From CALSPH01 sp041690035 (GTDB taxonomy: Bacteria > Bacteroidota > Bacteroidia > NS11-12g > UBA955), in the NCBI GenBank assembly GCA_041690035.1, contig JBDNFC010000029.1, forward strand, positions 1 to 21,194: a DNA stretch of 21,194 nt, written 5' to 3'. This document shows positions 14,612 to 21,194 of the stretch, piece by piece. The notes beneath the pieces were generated by a model. That model saw nothing but the letters and a program-made list of their open reading frames with translations. It made no database searches and was not told where the DNA came from. Position 1 is the stretch's first letter. Each line of letters opens with the position of its first letter. Both the position numbers and the translations under genes were made by a program.

Positions 14612-14980
14612 TTATGCTTTTGTTTCTAAATTAATGTCCATTTCCTTTTTATCAACTATCATTGTAATGTGATTTGACCTCTTTCTGATACGGTGAGCCC
14701 TGCCCTGAGGCGCTGTTCTCATACGTTTTGCCATTTTACCACCATCCACTTTAACTATTTTTATAATTAAATTATCTGGTGTTTCATTCTCATTTTTTTG
14801 CATCCAATTGCTTGCTGCACTTTTAAGAAGTTTTAACATATAGGTAGAATATAATTGTCTATCATTATGTTTCAAAACGCCTGTTGCTCTCACAACATCC
14901 ATGCCTCTAATTTGATCTGCTATCAACCTCATTTTTCTAGGAGATAATGGGCAGTTATTTAATTTTGCTATTGCTTCCAT
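14612..14980 (-). CDS. rplV: 50S ribosomal protein L22 (uL22)
   Basis: Lines the peptide exit tunnel with an extended beta hairpin that, with L4, forms its constriction and contacts macrolides and arrest peptides; 122 aa. Core motifs are CPLSPRKMRLIADQIRGMDV (10-29), LLKSAASNW and the C-terminal hairpin KRMRTAPQGRAHRIRKRSNH (84-103). The hairpin loop is of normal length with no macrolide-resistance type insertion seen. Confidence 0.97.
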   Translation of the reverse strand: MEAIAKLNNCPLSPRKMRLIADQIRGMDVVRATGVLKHNDRQLYSTYMLKLLKSAASNWMQKNENETPDNLIIKIVKVDGGKMAKRMRTAPQGRAHRIRKRSNHITMIVDKKEMDINLETKA

Positions 14981-14983
14981 TTT

Positions 14984-15244
14984 CTATTTCTTTCCGTGTC
15001 CTTTAAAAGTTCTTGTAGGTGCAAATTCACCTAATTTGTGTCCCACCATATTTTCTGTAACATATACAGGTATAAATTTATTGCCATTATGAACGGCTAT
15101 TGTATGACCTACAAAATCTGGTGAAATTAAACTCGCTCTTGACCAAGTTTTTATCACAGTTTTCTTTTTATTTTCATTCAAATCAGTTATTTTTTTATCT
15201 AATTTATAATGAATAAATGGTCCTTTTTTTAATGATCTTGGCAT
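14984..15244 (-). CDS. rpsS: 30S ribosomal protein S19 (uS19)
   Basis: Head protein forming a complex with S13 and bridging to the 50S subunit; 86 aa. It opens MPRSLKKGPFIHYKLDKKI, has the middle KTWSRASLISPDFVGHTIAV (about 32-51) and ends with the S19 signature MVGHKLGEFAPTRTFKGHGK. Gaps of 3 nt on both sides place it firmly in the S10-operon order between rplB and rplV. Confidence 0.98.
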   Translation of the reverse strand: MPRSLKKGPFIHYKLDKKITDLNENKKKTVIKTWSRASLISPDFVGHTIAVHNGNKFIPVYVTENMVGHKLGEFAPTRTFKGHGKK

Positions 15245-15247
15245 ATA

Positions 15248-16087
15248 TTATTTATTACGTATGGATTTTCTTTTTTCTACAATTAACCTACTAGAAGCTT
15301 TTTTGGTTGAACGTGTTTTCTGACCTTGAGAATAAACAAGATTTTTGTTTCTAGGCTGTCCGCCTTTGTTTCTTCCTTCACCTCCACCCATTGGATGATC
15401 CACTGGATTCATAGCAGATGGCCTTGTCATTGGTCGTCTACCTGCCCATCTATTTCTACCTGCTTTTCCTTTACGCTCAAGGTTATGCTCTGGATTGGAC
15501 ACTGTTCCTATTGATGCTTGGCATGTAGCCAAAATCATTCTGGTTTCACCTGAAGGCAATTTTATTGTTACATAAATACCATCTTTTGCTAATAATTGAG
15601 CAAAATTTCCAGCTGAGCGGCATATTTTCCCACCTTGACGCGGATTTAATTCAATGTTGTGGATGATACTTCCTAAAGGTATTTCTGATAAAGGTAAAGC
15701 ATTCCCAACATCTGGGGTAGCTCCAGGGCCTGACCTCACTTGCTGACCCACTTTTAGGCCATTAGGAGCTAAAATGTATCTTTTTTCACCGTCAGCATAA
15801 AGCAATAATGCGATGCGACCAGATCTATTTGGATCATACTCTATAGTTTTAACTTCTGCAATTTCTCCGTGTCGCTCTCTTTTAAAATCTATTATTCTAT
15901 ATCTTCTTTTATGTCCACCACCGATACCGCGCAATGTCATTCTACCTTTATTATTTCTACCACCAGATTTCTTAATAGGTAATAATAAACTTTTCTCAGG
16001 CTGATTTCCTACAGTAATATCCGAGTTGGTATTTGCAATTCTGAAACGCTGTCCAGGAGTTGTTGGTTTTAATCTTCTTAATGCCAT
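15248..16087 (-). CDS. rplB: 50S ribosomal protein L2 (uL2)
   Basis: One of the most conserved ribosomal proteins, required for subunit association and peptidyl transferase assembly; 279 aa. The OB and SH3-like domains are present: SGGRNNKGRMTLRGIGGGHK (41-60), IEYDPNRSGRIALL (82-95), GSIIHNIELNPRQGGKICRS (139-158). The C-terminal loop MNPVDHPMGGGEGR includes H231, which matches the conserved histidine near the peptidyl transferase centre. It ends in a basic tail. Confidence 0.98.
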   Translation of the reverse strand: MALRRLKPTTPGQRFRIANTNSDITVGNQPEKSLLLPIKKSGGRNNKGRMTLRGIGGGHKRRYRIIDFKRERHGEIAEVKTIEYDPNRSGRIALLLYADGEKRYILAPNGLKVGQQVRSGPGATPDVGNALPLSEIPLGSIIHNIELNPRQGGKICRSAGNFAQLLAKDGIYVTIKLPSGETRMILATCQASIGTVSNPEHNLERKGKAGRNRWAGRRPMTRPSAMNPVDHPMGGGEGRNKGGQPRNKNLVYSQGQKTRSTKKASSRLIVEKRKSIRNK

Positions 16088-16090
16088 GTT

Positions 16091-16378
16091 CTATACGTTT
16101 TCAAAAAAATCAATTTTCTGGCCATCTTTTAAGCTAAAAATAGCTTTTTTTACACTATTAGTCATTCCTGATACTTGACCAGTTTTTCTGTTTTTTCTTG
16201 TTTTTCTAGAAGTTATCATTGTACTTAATTCTGAAACTTCTACTCCATAATGCGATTCAATTGCGCTTTTGATTTCAATTTTGTTAGCCGTTTTAGCTAC
16301 AATAATTCCATATTGACCTCTACGCTCTTGCAACAAGTTCATTTTTTCGCTTATGATGGGTTTTATTAATATTGACAT
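16091..16378 (-). CDS. rplW: 50S ribosomal protein L23 (uL23)
   Basis: Located at the tunnel exit and the main docking site for trigger factor and SRP; 95 aa, normal. It starts MSILIKPIISEKMNLLQERR. NKIEIKSAIESHYGVEVSEL (32-51) and a basic internal hairpin RKTRKNRKTGQV (58-69) are L23 features. It ends KDGQKIDFFENV. It lies between rplD and rplB with gaps of 5 and 3 nt. Confidence 0.96.
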   Translation of the reverse strand: MSILIKPIISEKMNLLQERRGQYGIIVAKTANKIEIKSAIESHYGVEVSELSTMITSRKTRKNRKTGQVSGMTNSVKKAIFSLKDGQKIDFFENV

Positions 16379-16383
16379 GTTGC

Positions 16384-17013
16384 TTATTTATTATAATGTT
16401 GTTCAATTACTTTAAATGATTCCTCAAATACTACTAAGTTTTTTGCTTTTAAAATTTCATAGGTATTGATATCAGAAGCTGGTAAAATTTTAGTATTTGG
16501 GTAATTTCTACTAGATAGCAAAAGTTGCTTGTCTATTGTTGGCGTAACTATAAGTGTTCGCACGCTATTTAAGTTAAGACTTAAAAGAACATTAACAAAA
16601 GATTTAGTACTTGGCTTATCAAATGTAAAGTTTTCAATTACAGTGATACTATTTGTTTTAGCTTTGTAAGTTAGGGCTGATAATCTAGCAACATCTTTTA
16701 GTTTTTTATTTAGTTTAAAAGAATAGTTCCTAGGTTGTGGGCCAAACATTCTTGCTCCACCAACCATTGTACCACTTTTTGCACTGCCTGCTCTTGCAGT
16801 TCCTGTACCTTTTTGCTTTTTAATTTTCTTGGTACTTTTATTTATTTCCCACTTTTGCTTGGTCTTATGGGTTCCTTGCCTTTGATTTGCAAGAAATTGT
16901 TTTACATCAAGGTAGATTGCATGGTCATTTGGTTCAACACCAAATATTTTTGGGTCTAATGAGACTGATTTGCTTGTTTCTTTTCCTTGTATGTCAACTA
17001 CTGTTAATTTCAT
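16384..17013 (-). CDS. rplD: 50S ribosomal protein L4 (uL4)
   Basis: Core assembly protein whose extended loop reaches the exit-tunnel constriction; 209 aa. The loop is visible as KQKGTGTARAGSAKSG and GGARMFGPQPRNYSFKLNKK (about 68-107). The C-terminal Rossmann-like half includes NSVRTLIVTPTID. In E. coli L4 represses the S10 operon through a long leader before rpsJ; here rpsJ follows fusA by 4 nt, so that type of leader cannot exist. It starts 1 nt after the rplC stop. Confidence 0.96.
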   Translation of the reverse strand: MKLTVVDIQGKETSKSVSLDPKIFGVEPNDHAIYLDVKQFLANQRQGTHKTKQKWEINKSTKKIKKQKGTGTARAGSAKSGTMVGGARMFGPQPRNYSFKLNKKLKDVARLSALTYKAKTNSITVIENFTFDKPSTKSFVNVLLSLNLNSVRTLIVTPTIDKQLLLSSRNYPNTKILPASDINTYEILKAKNLVVFEESFKVIEQHYNK

Positions 17014-17014
17014 A

Positions 17015-17632
17015 CTATTTTTCGATTACTATTGTTGTGCCATTGTGGCCTGGTATAGATCCTGATAATACTATTGCATTATCTTCAACCAATACTTTTA
17101 CTACCCTGTTATTAATTCCTTTGATTCTCTTGTTACCCATTTGACCTGCCATCCGCATTCCTTTGAATACCTTTGCTGGAAAAGAAGATGCACCAACTGA
17201 ACCTGGAGCCCTACCCCTGTCATGCTGTCCATGTGTTGCTTGACCAACTCCACCAAAACCATGACGTTTCACTACACCCTGAAAACCCTTACCCTTAGAT
17301 TTTGCGATAACGTCTACAAAGTCACCTTCTTCAAAAATTTCTGCAGTTATTGTATCACCTATTTGTAAGGTTGTATCTTTAATTCTATACTCAACTACCA
17401 TCCTTTTTGGAGACGTATTAGCTTTCTTAAAATGTCCGATAAGCGCTTTGTTACTGTGTTTATCTTTAACATCACCCCATGCTATTTGCACAGCAGTATA
17501 ACCATCTTTGTCTTTGGTTTTAATTTGCGTAACCACACAAGGTCCAACTTCTACAACGGTGCAAGCTGTATTGATTCCGTTCTCATCAAACATGCTTGTC
17601 ATTCCTATTTTTTTTCCTATGATTGCTTCCAT
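17015..17632 (-). CDS. rplC: 50S ribosomal protein L3 (uL3)
   Basis: Early-assembly protein with a long finger pointing to the peptidyl transferase centre; 205 aa. The N-terminus is MEAIIGKKIGMTSMFDENGI. The signature is FQGVVKRHGFGGVGQATHGQ (117-136), and KVFKGMRMAGQMGNKRIKGI follows near 154-173. A short AGGA lies 8 nt upstream of the ATG, a weak SD-like match of uncertain use. It follows rpsJ by 12 nt. Confidence 0.97.
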   Translation of the reverse strand: MEAIIGKKIGMTSMFDENGINTACTVVEVGPCVVTQIKTKDKDGYTAVQIAWGDVKDKHSNKALIGHFKKANTSPKRMVVEYRIKDTTLQIGDTITAEIFEEGDFVDVIAKSKGKGFQGVVKRHGFGGVGQATHGQHDRGRAPGSVGASSFPAKVFKGMRMAGQMGNKRIKGINNRVVKVLVEDNAIVLSGSIPGHNGTTIVIEK

Positions 17633-17644
17633 TCTATTGTCCTG

Positions 17645-17953
17645 TTAAACTTTAATTTCTACATCAACACCACTTGGCAATTCTAGCTTCATTAAAGCTT
17701 CAACAGTTTTAGCAGTTGAACTATAAATATCCAAAAGCCTTTTGTATGAACACATCTGAAATTGCTCTCTTGCCTTTTTATTAACGTGAGGAGATCTCAA
17801 TACGGTGTATTTTTTCTTTTCTGTTGGAAGCGGAATTGGACCACTTACTATTGCACCAGTTATCTTAACTGATTTCACAATTTTTTCAGCTGACTTATCA
17901 ACCAAACTATGATCGTATGACCTGAGCTTAATTCTTATTTTTTGACTTACCAT
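17645..17953 (-). CDS. rpsJ: 30S ribosomal protein S10 (uS10, NusE)
   Basis: Head protein of the small subunit that also acts as NusE with NusB in antitermination and links transcription to translation through NusG; 102 aa. It contains KIRIKLRSYDHSLVDKSAEK (5-24), SGPIPLPTEKKKYTVLRSPH (38-57), the S10 signature, and the C-terminal LPSGVDVEIKV. Its ATG is 4 nt after the fusA stop, so the str and S10 operons are joined with no promoter or leader between them. Confidence 0.98.
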   Translation of the reverse strand: MVSQKIRIKLRSYDHSLVDKSAEKIVKSVKITGAIVSGPIPLPTEKKKYTVLRSPHVNKKAREQFQMCSYKRLLDIYSSTAKTVEALMKLELPSGVDVEIKV

Positions 17954-17957
17954 TGTT

Positions 17958-20066
17958 TTATGCTTGTTCTTTTAATCCTTTAACTTTTTTTACTATTTCT
18001 TCTGCCATACTTTTAGGCACAATATCATAATGATGAAATTCCATGCTTGAAGAGGCTCTTCCAGAAGTGATTGTTCGCAACTGAGTAACGTAGCCAAACA
18101 TTTCTGATAATGGAACTTTTCCTTTAATTACCTGAGCACCCGCGCGCTCCTCCAAACCTTCAATTAAGCCGCGTCTTCTATTTAAATCACCTTGAACATC
18201 GCCCATATAATCAGCAGGAGTTACTATTTCCAATTTCATGATTGGTTCTAATATAACAGGTGTGCAACTTCTTGCAGCCGCTCTAAAACCTTGTCTTCCT
18301 GCAATTTCGAATGATAATGAATCAGAATCCACTGCGTGAAAAGAGCCATCAAATAATCTTACTTTTATTTTATTTAAAGGATATCCAGCTAAGACGCCAT
18401 TTTTCATAGCTTGCTCAAATCCTTTTTGAACAGAAGGAATATATTCTCTAGGAATAGAACCACCTACTATTTCATTAACAAATTGAACACCATCTTTTTC
18501 AAAATCAACATCAGCAGGCCCTAATTCAAACTGAATATCTGCAAATTTACCACGTCCACCAGTTTGCTTCTTAAAAGTTTCTCGGTGTGTAGTATTGGTT
18601 GTAATTGCCTCTCTATAAGCTACTTGTGGTGCGCCTTGATTAACCTCTACTTTAAATTCTCTTCTTAATCTATCTACAATTACATCTAGGTGCAACTCAC
18701 CCATACCACTTATGATTGTTTGGCTTGTTTCATCGTCAGTTCTAACCTGAAAAGTCGGATCTTCTTCTGCTAATTTGGCAAGACCAATACCCAATCTATC
18801 GCTATCTGCTTGTGTTTTTGGCTCAATTGCCAAGCCAATAACAGGCTCTGGAAATTTCATTGACTCTAAAACAATTGGATGTTTTTCGTCACAGAGTGTA
18901 TCGCCTGTTTTTATATCTTTAAATCCTACTGCTGCTCCAATATCTCCAGCACCTAATTCATCAATTGGATTTTGTTTATTAGCATGCATTTGAAACAACC
19001 TAGAAATACGCTCTTTGTTTCCACTTCTTGTATTTAAAACGTAAGAGCCAGCTTTTAAAACGCCTGAATAAGCGCGGAGAAATGCCAAACGTCCAACAAA
19101 TGGATCTGTTGTAATTTTGAAAGCCAATGCAGAGAATGGTGAGTCAAAATTTGGTTGTCTTTCTATCGGGTCACCATCTACAGTGGTGCCTAAAATATTT
19201 TCTCTATCTAATGGGCTTGGCATGATTTCCATTACCAAATCTAACATAGTTTGAACTCCCTTATTTTTGAATGAAGAACCACAAACCATTGGAATAATTT
19301 TTAGCTCAATACAAGCACGTCTTAATGCATTTAGAATTTCTGCTTCAGTTATTGAGGCAGGATCTTCAAAATATTTTTCCATCAAGCGATCATCGTAATC
19401 AGATACTGCTTCAAGCAATTTTTCTCTCCAGATTGTCGCCTCTTCTACCATATCTTCAGGAATATCTATAATTTCATAGGTCATTCCTTTATCTTCCTCA
19501 TTCCAAATCATTCCCCTAAAGTTAATTAAATCTATAACTCCTTTGAAATTTTCTTCACTTCCCAAAGGAAGTTGCAAAGGAATGGCATTTGAACCTAACA
19601 TTTCCTTAACTTGAGTAACAACATTCAAAAAATCTGAACCTTGTCTATCCATTTTATTAACGAATCCTAATCGAGGCACATTATAGTTATCTGCTAATCT
19701 CCAATTGGTCTCAGATTGAGGCTCTACACCATCAACTGCAGAAAATAAAAATACAAGACCATCTAAAACTCTTAATGACCTATTTACTTCAACTGTAAAA
19801 TCAACGTGTCCAGGTGTATCAATAATATTTACATGATATTCTGCACCCTTGTATGGCCATTTTACGGTTGTTGCAGCAGATGTAATGGTAATACCACGCT
19901 CTTGTTCTTGAGCCATGTGATCCATTGTTGCTGCGCCATCATGTACTTCACCAATTTTATGATTAACTCCCGCATAAAATAAAATACGCTCAGTAGTAGT
20001 GGTTTTACCAGCATCAATATGTGCCGCAATTCCAATATTTCGTGTATATGTTAAGTCTCTTCCCAT
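17958..20066 (-). CDS. fusA: Elongation factor G
   Basis: Translational GTPase that drives tRNA and mRNA translocation and, with RRF, ribosome recycling; 702 aa. G motifs: AHIDAGKT (15-22), RGIT (57-60), DTPGH (83-87) with the catalytic histidine H87, NKMD (137-140). Domain II follows at about 300-400, then the ribosome-contacting domains III-V with GRGKFADIQFELGPAD and, near the C-terminus, FGYVTQLRTITSGRA. It is the canonical EF-G. In many bacteria tuf follows it; here rpsJ does. An AGGAG 9 nt before the ATG sets it apart from its neighbours. Confidence 0.98.
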   Translation of the reverse strand: MGRDLTYTRNIGIAAHIDAGKTTTTERILFYAGVNHKIGEVHDGAATMDHMAQEQERGITITSAATTVKWPYKGAEYHVNIIDTPGHVDFTVEVNRSLRVLDGLVFLFSAVDGVEPQSETNWRLADNYNVPRLGFVNKMDRQGSDFLNVVTQVKEMLGSNAIPLQLPLGSEENFKGVIDLINFRGMIWNEEDKGMTYEIIDIPEDMVEEATIWREKLLEAVSDYDDRLMEKYFEDPASITEAEILNALRRACIELKIIPMVCGSSFKNKGVQTMLDLVMEIMPSPLDRENILGTTVDGDPIERQPNFDSPFSALAFKITTDPFVGRLAFLRAYSGVLKAGSYVLNTRSGNKERISRLFQMHANKQNPIDELGAGDIGAAVGFKDIKTGDTLCDEKHPIVLESMKFPEPVIGLAIEPKTQADSDRLGIGLAKLAEEDPTFQVRTDDETSQTIISGMGELHLDVIVDRLRREFKVEVNQGAPQVAYREAITTNTTHRETFKKQTGGRGKFADIQFELGPADVDFEKDGVQFVNEIVGGSIPREYIPSVQKGFEQAMKNGVLAGYPLNKIKVRLFDGSFHAVDSDSLSFEIAGRQGFRAAARSCTPVILEPIMKLEIVTPADYMGDVQGDLNRRRGLIEGLEERAGAQVIKGKVPLSEMFGYVTQLRTITSGRASSSMEFHHYDIVPKSMAEEIVKKVKGLKEQA

Positions 20067-20075
20067 TATTTGTTT

Positions 20076-20080
20076 CTCCT
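20076..20080 (-). promoter_or_regulatory. SD-like AGGAG before fusA
   Basis: On the minus strand AGGAG lies 9 nt before the fusA ATG and overlaps the rpsG stop (TAG followed by GAG). Nearly all other genes of the cluster have only A-rich sequence there. It may be a real ribosome binding site or a chance product of the overlapping stop codon. Confidence 0.4.
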
Positions 20081-20549
20081 ATGCTCTAAAATGTGCGAAT
20101 GCTTTGTTTGCATCGGCCATTTTATGCGTATCTTCCTTTTTCTTTACTGATGAGCCCTCACCTTTTGATGCAGCAATAATTTCATTTGCTAATTTCTCTG
20201 CCATCGATTTTTCATTTCTAGCCCTAGCATATTTAATCATCCATTTCATTCCAACAGAACCTCTCCTATTTGGAGAAACCTCAGTTGGTATCTGAAAAGT
20301 AGCACCGCCCACTCTTTTAGCTTTCACTTCCACTGTTGGCATTACATTGTTTAAGGCCTTTTTAAAAGTTTCGATACCTGGTTCTTCAGATATTTTCTTT
20401 TCCACAAGTACAATTGCATCATAAAATATGGCTTGTGAGGTAGATTTTTTACCATCCCACATCATCATATTAATAAATCTAGCAACTACAGTGTCGTTAA
20501 ATTTTGGATCTGGTAGCAATTTTCTTGCTTTTACTTTCGATTTTCTCAT
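20079..20549 (-). CDS. rpsG: 30S ribosomal protein S7 (uS7)
   Basis: Primary binder of the 3' major domain of 16S rRNA, located at the E site; 156 aa, exact family length. It begins MRKSKVKARKLLPDPKFNDT; KFINMMM-type helix residues (ARFINMMMWDGKKSTSQAIF, 24-43) match the S7 signature region. VKAKRVGGATFQIPTEV (75-91) and a C-terminal HKMADANKAFAHFRA complete the fold. It lies 12 nt after rpsL and 12 nt before fusA, the standard str order. Confidence 0.98.
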   Translation of the reverse strand: MRKSKVKARKLLPDPKFNDTVVARFINMMMWDGKKSTSQAIFYDAIVLVEKKISEEPGIETFKKALNNVMPTVEVKAKRVGGATFQIPTEVSPNRRGSVGMKWMIKYARARNEKSMAEKLANEIIAASKGEGSSVKKKEDTHKMADANKAFAHFRA

Positions 20550-20561
20550 TTTATAATAATG

Positions 20562-20945
20562 CTATGCTTTTTTAGCCTTTGGTTTTTTAGTTCCATATTT
20601 AGACCTTCTTTGATTACGTCCCTCTACACCTGCAGTGTCTAATGCACCTCTAATAATGTGATAACGCACCCCTGGCAAATCTTTTACTCTTCCACCCCTT
20701 ACTAAAACAATAGAGTGTTCTTGTAAATTATGCCCCTCACCCGGTATGTAAGCATTAATTTCTTTTTGATTTGTTAATCGCACACGTGCAACTTTTCTCA
20801 TCGCAGAGTTTGGCTTTTTTGGTGTTGTTGTATAAACACGGGTACAAACCCCTCTTCTTTGAGGACAAGAATCTAAAGCCCTAGATTTACTCTTGGTTAT
20901 TAGCTTTTGTCGGCCCTTACGTACTAATTGTTGTATAGTTGGCAT
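20562..20945 (-). CDS. rpsL: 30S ribosomal protein S12 (uS12)
   Basis: Decoding-centre protein that controls accuracy; 127 aa. The motif TTTPKKPNSAMRKVARVRL (39-57) and GGRVKDLPGVRYH (84-96) are intact. Lysines K43, K44 and K88, at or next to the classical streptomycin-resistance positions, are retained, so a streptomycin-sensitive form is expected. D89 is the residue methylthiolated by RimO in other bacteria. It is the first gene of the superoperon, with a leader of about 25-30 nt from the predicted start site and no SD sequence. Confidence 0.98.
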   Translation of the reverse strand: MPTIQQLVRKGRQKLITKSKSRALDSCPQRRGVCTRVYTTTPKKPNSAMRKVARVRLTNQKEINAYIPGEGHNLQEHSIVLVRGGRVKDLPGVRYHIIRGALDTAGVEGRNQRRSKYGTKKPKAKKA

Positions 20946-20979
20946 ATTGCTTTTTGGTTACTTCTTTAAAAAAGGACTG

Positions 20980-21011
20980 CAAAAGTAGGTGATTGCTATT
21001 AATTTACCAAA
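20980..21011 (-). promoter_or_regulatory. Promoter of the ribosomal superoperon (upstream of rpsL)
   Basis: On the minus strand TTTG (21008-21011), exactly 20 nt, then TACTTTTG (20980-20987) fit the Bacteroidetes -33/-7 pattern. CAGTCC and T6 follow. The same element and spacing recur before infA. Upstream, 21014-21047 is nearly pure A/T with runs of A and T, which might act like an UP element on the alpha C-terminal domain; this last point is inference. Confidence 0.8.
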
Positions 21012-21194
21012 CGAGTTTTAAAAAATTTTCTAAAATATATTTAAAAACTCTTTTTATGCTTTTATCACCCTAAAATATGCCAAAATGAGGGGGTTTGACA
21101 TTTGTATTATTATGATACAATTATCGTCATTCAATTCTAAATTATGATTTTTTGATAATAGAGCACTTTTACTTTTCTATTTATTATTCCCAAA
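21012..21194. other. AT-rich intergenic region upstream of the rpsL promoter; no gene seen
   Basis: No convincing open frame or RNA gene was found on either strand. The stretch next to the rpsL promoter is A/T-run rich. A GGGGGTTTGACA string at 21089-21100 on the plus strand is isolated and not followed by a fitting -10 box. The neighbouring gene lies beyond the window. Confidence 0.5.

Noticed and set aside
21095..21121. TTGACA and TACAAT on the plus strand, resembling an E. coli sigma-70 promoter
   Set aside because: The spacing is 15 nt, Bacteroidetes do not use this consensus, and no gene follows within the window.
1..21194. Mobile elements, CRISPR, phage or defence genes
   Set aside because: No transposase, integrase, spaced direct repeats or recognised defence domain on either strand; all intervals are filled by housekeeping genes.

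Overview
The window is a housekeeping region of a low-GC bacterium, almost certainly a member of the Bacteroidota (Bacteroidetes). Four things point there. The promoters fit the Bacteroidetes primary-sigma pattern (TTTG, about 20 nt, TAnnTTTG). Almost no gene has a Shine-Dalgarno sequence. tuf is absent between fusA and rpsJ. Ribosomal proteins uL17 and uS3 carry long charged C-terminal tails, and bL36, uS14 and uS4 are in zinc-free forms. I cannot place it below phylum. Every gene I support is on the minus strand, so the window reads right to left.

Right end to the middle (20945 down to 4011): one fused str-S10-spc-alpha ribosomal superoperon of 32 genes. In transcription order it is rpsL-rpsG-fusA, rpsJ-rplC-rplD-rplW-rplB-rpsS-rplV-rpsC-rplP-rpmC-rpsQ, rplN-rplX-rplE-rpsN-rpsH-rplF-rplR-rpsE-rpmD-rplO-secY, infA-rpmJ-rpsM-rpsK-rpsD-rpoA-rplQ. 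Most gaps are 1 to 21 nt. A strong promoter precedes rpsL and a second lies in the 57-nt secY-infA gap. A good intrinsic terminator follows rplQ. The genes supply ribosomal proteins of both subunits, elongation factor G, initiation factor IF-1, the SecY translocon channel and the RNA polymerase alpha subunit. rpmJ (38 codons) is real.

Left part (3935 down to 1): a family-2 glycosyltransferase, then a trkA-trkH pair for potassium uptake joined by an ATGA overlap, then a tRNA-Pro(UGG) with encoded CCA and its own terminator. A perfect 15-bp AT-rich inverted repeat sits between trkH and the tRNA.

I found no mobile element, CRISPR array, phage gene or defence system, and no candidate for a new multi-gene system. 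The most interesting signals are regulatory. Three promoters (rpsL, infA, tRNA-Pro) share TTTGCAGyCC followed by or close to a homopolymer run, a GC-rich discriminator-like stretch in an AT-rich genome. infA starts with GTG behind a very short leader. fusA has an SD-like AGGAG that nearly all neighbours lack.
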